A stretch of DNA of 64,000 bases from Clitoria ternatea (Eukaryota; Streptophyta; Magnoliopsida; Fabales; Fabaceae): the NCBI GenBank assembly GCA_037962975.1, contig CM075673.1:166924667-166988666 (forward strand). Reading direction: 5' to 3'. How positions within the stretch are numbered: the stretch's first letter is position 1; each line of letters begins with the position of its first letter. Below the pieces are notes generated by a model. It was given only the letters and a program-made list of their open reading frames with translations. It was not told the DNA's origin and did not search any database. The position numbers and the translations under genes were made by a program. Below, piece after piece: positions 61,294 through 64,000 of this stretch.

Positions 61294-62389
61294 GGATAAG
61301 AGAGTAGAAACCAACGCAGAAGAAATGGATTAGGGGAGAGGGAAAAACCTCTTAGGTTTATCTACCGTTGGTAGTATACAAGACCATGAAAAAAGACAAA
61401 ATGCGTACCCCGTAACAGGCCCAAAAAAACTTACTACTACGTTAGAAGAAGCTACTAGAAGGTTTAAGATTTTCGTATCTTTCACACATTTTAACAAATT
61501 TAGTTGTTATAAATAAATAAATATATTAAACACCTTAAACGGTTTGTATTTTTTTCTATATTTTTATTTGTTAAATTTAAAAAATAATAATAAAAATAAA
61601 ATAATTATAAATAAAGGTTTTCATAATTCTACAGATATAAATTTTAAAAATAAATATTTTAAATATTAATCATATTTGTTAATTAGTAAATATTCTTTAA
61701 TTAATTATTTAAAAATTATTTTTTATAAAATTATGATAAAAATAAAATACAAAATGAAGAATTACATTAAACACACTACCATAAAATCTATTTATTTTAC
61801 GTAGTACAGGAACCTAATAATTTATATAAAGTTTTTTCTGGTGACTATCATTTATATAAAATTAAATGGGAGTACAATAAGCTAACATAATATTAATATA
61901 TGGTTTTAAAATTATTATAATAAAATCTATTATGTATATGTGATAGTTACCAATAATAAAAATAGATTAAACATTAGTTTCGTGATTTATATTTTACCTA
62001 GGTTTCAATTAAAGTTTTTAGAGTTTCCTGGGTTTTAATTTACTCATTTGAGTTGTTAAAATGTTTCAACTAAATCCTACACATCATTAACTCTAGTTAA
62101 GTGCCCAAGTTAATTAGTTTAAGGGGTCCATATGTCTAGTTAAATTTTTATTAAGTTTAATTGAATTTATTCATATGTAGTTACCATTTTACCTCTAAAG
62201 AACCAAACCTTAAATTCTTCTTTTTCTCTAAGCCTCTTTCTCCCCCATTCATCATGCAGAGAGAGAGCAAAATTACAGTAGCTAACACATAAAACCACAA
62301 ATTAGAGCATAAATTATTCTCTACGACAGAAAAACACTTTAAACCATTTACAACTTTCCCCGTGGCATTTGCCTTTGAACCTTTTTTCC
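61294..62389. other. 5' side of CPN10 and AT-rich intergenic DNA
   Basis: The first 100 bp probably hold the CPN10 leader and core promoter; no clear TATA box was seen. The remainder is AT-rich, without recognised genes. Confidence 0.45.
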
Positions 62390-62545
62390 GGTATGTTTAC
62401 TTGGGAAAATGGAGTAGAAGAAATGAAAAAATTTAAAGGTTGATATCGATTTTTTACATCGTTCAAGACAATTAAAATTTTGTTTGACTATAGAATTTAT
62501 TTTTGGGTTGATCAAACAAATTGGGTATCCAAACATACCCTTCCT
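62390..62545. mobile_element. MITE, GGGTRTGTTTGG family (copy 3)
   Basis: Left end GGTATGTTTACTTGG, right end CCAAACATACCC, with the shared interior 'aaatttaaaggttgatat' and 'caagacaattaaaa'. It is the most diverged of the three copies. Confidence 0.6.
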
Positions 62546-63976
62546 CGACTCATTTCATCAAACCACAAAAGAAAACACTTTAAACTTCCTATGATCACAA
62601 ACCTCATGCAAAAAAAAAAAACAATCCAAAAAACAACCTATTCCATAAAAAGATAATGAAAAAAAAATCACTACAAATCACATATGTGCCTTACTGACCC
62701 TTGGATTGGAATCATCACCATTGTTTAGGATATAAGGATATAGGAATTCTCATAATATGCACACGCAAAGCCAAAATAAATAAATAAATAAATATTTAAG
62801 GACCTCATAAGCAATTTTGCATTGGAGATGCTCTGAATAATTGGAAGATATACTTTAATTCTTGTGAATACTCCACCCTTTGCCCATGCTTCTTAATTTC
62901 TTATTCCCATTTGACATGGTGTTGGTCCCACTCATGTTTCTGATGAAGGAATAGAAAGGATATAAAAAGGTGACCAATTTCATTTATGTTATTACACTTC
63001 CTTTTTATTTGTGCAATTATTAAATTGTATTTCATCACAAAATCTTATCATTTAACTTCTTAATTTAATCTTGTTTTTTTCTCTTTCCTTGGTAATTACA
63101 CATCTTATTTTTATAATTAAGATTATTAAGTATTTTAAAGCAAAATTTAAGGGAGATATTAAAAACACTCATTTTTAACCCTTACAAATAACTTAATTTT
63201 TTTAAATAATTTGTATGAAAAAAAATACTCCATTCTATTACAATGTTTTAGTTTCATGTATAGATTTAAACATAGTTAAGCTTGTTTCTAACTTTTATTT
63301 TCTCCAAAGTTCAAACAATAATTCTTTTACTAGTATCCTAACATGTTTCAACTACTTTTTTATTCGTAAGAATCAAAAATAGTGTCAAATATGATTATAA
63401 TAATTTACACATCATACCAACTAACTAAGTTTGGCCATAACATAATTAAGCTGTTATCCCAACTCATTCATAATTGGCCATTCCTATTACAAAGCAGACA
63501 AACTATGAGTTAACTTGAAAAACATTTTATGTAAACCTTAAAAAAATCATATTAAAAAATAGACCAAAGATTAATATTAAAATATGGAATTAAATTTGAC
63601 TAAAAATCTATGTCTCCCCATGCACAATAATCTAGGAAAGATGGGACCCAATTAATACCATTTGTTGAAATTAGCAAGCATATTTAAGAAAAAATGTAGC
63701 AATGACAGAGTAGAGAACGGCTGCATGGGACCACCTTTGAGTCCTTTTATGTCCCCTTAGTATTGCAATTTGCAAACCCATCACCCTTCTCCCCTCTCTA
63801 TCTTTGCCATTCTCCCCCCTGTTCAGCAATCTTTTGTCTTTGTTTTGTTGTAAAAGCACCACAACCCTTTCTTTCTCTTCAACTTAAACTAACCCTTTTC
63901 TAGTTTTCTCCTCCCACTTTGTTCCACATTTTTTGCTAAAGCAAAACCCATTTCTTAGTTTACCTTAGTATATAAC
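62546..63976. other. Intergenic DNA and putative promoter of the next gene
   Basis: AT-rich, with a short (TAAA)n run near 62,777. From about 63,780 it becomes pyrimidine-rich, as in a plant 5'UTR, leading to the ATG at 63,977. Confidence 0.45.
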
Positions 63977-64000
63977 ATGATGAAGAAGAACAACCTCAGT
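63977..64000 (+). CDS. Possible start of a further gene (cut by the window end)
   Basis: ATG ATG AAG AAG ... AGT: eight open codons up to the last base, after a CT-rich leader-like stretch of about 200 bp. The translated start is Met-Met-Lys-Lys-Asn-Asn-Leu-Ser. Too little to name a family; it may be a chance ATG. Confidence 0.35.

Noticed and set aside
61294..61314. Upstream in-frame ATG for CPN10
   Set aside because: It would add seven residues absent from the usual family start; the 61,293 ATG has better context.
1..64000. tRNA genes or riboswitches
   Set aside because: No cloverleaf or riboswitch core was recognised by eye; the tRNA-like words are primer-binding sites of the retroelements. 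A tRNAscan or Infernal run would settle it.

Overview
The window is nuclear DNA of a flowering plant. Spliced genes with AT-rich introns, a plant-type pectinesterase-inhibitor protein, chloroplast-targeted products and many plant transposon families all show this. A eudicot, probably a legume, fits best; the legume part rests on the general look of the repeats and is not proven.

Left part (1-23,516): mostly AT-rich intergenic DNA with old transposon debris. It holds two LTR-like relics (about 2,959-5,280 and 7,589-8,950), a broken transposon-type ORF (5,319-5,996), several foldback or MITE-type elements, low-complexity ACC/ATT blocks and long (TA)n tracts. The one clear host gene is an intronless PMEI/invertase-inhibitor gene (18,029-18,610, minus). 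It is followed by a LINE fragment and by a Ty1/copia relic split by a 628-bp hAT-type element with a perfect 8-bp target-site duplication (TSD).

Central part (23,517-48,541): one 25-kb nest of LTR retrotransposons whose order can be read from 5-bp TSDs. Element A (Ty3/gypsy, Tekay-like chromovirus, plus strand, TSD ttaat) carries solo LTR C at its gag-pol junction (27,682-29,549, TSD ccggg). Element B sits inside A's 3' LTR (33,007-47,136, a minus-strand Tekay-like relative with 3.6-kb LTRs, TSD ccttt). B's integrase is split by D (37,206-39,426, TSD gattg), a head-to-head inverted pair of Cassandra TRIM elements whose LTRs carry 5S-rRNA-like sequence. A lost its integrase by internal deletion and B has several stops and frameshifts, so neither is autonomous.

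Right part (48,547-64,000): two convergent host genes. The first is a five-exon TGD4-like gene (49,212-54,338, plus; lipid-transfer family of the plastid envelope) with a GC-AG second intron. The second is a seven-exon chloroplast 10-kDa chaperonin gene (61,293-55,926, minus). From memory, the Arabidopsis homologues At2g44640 and At2g44650 are also neighbours, so this looks like conserved microsynteny. A further CDS appears to start at 63,977 and runs off the window.

The observations most worth following up are the inverted Cassandra pair bounded by one TSD and ending in two U5 ends, and the arrays of TCGCTTGAGCGA-like palindromes shared by LTRs of different families. No new enzymatic or defence system was seen.
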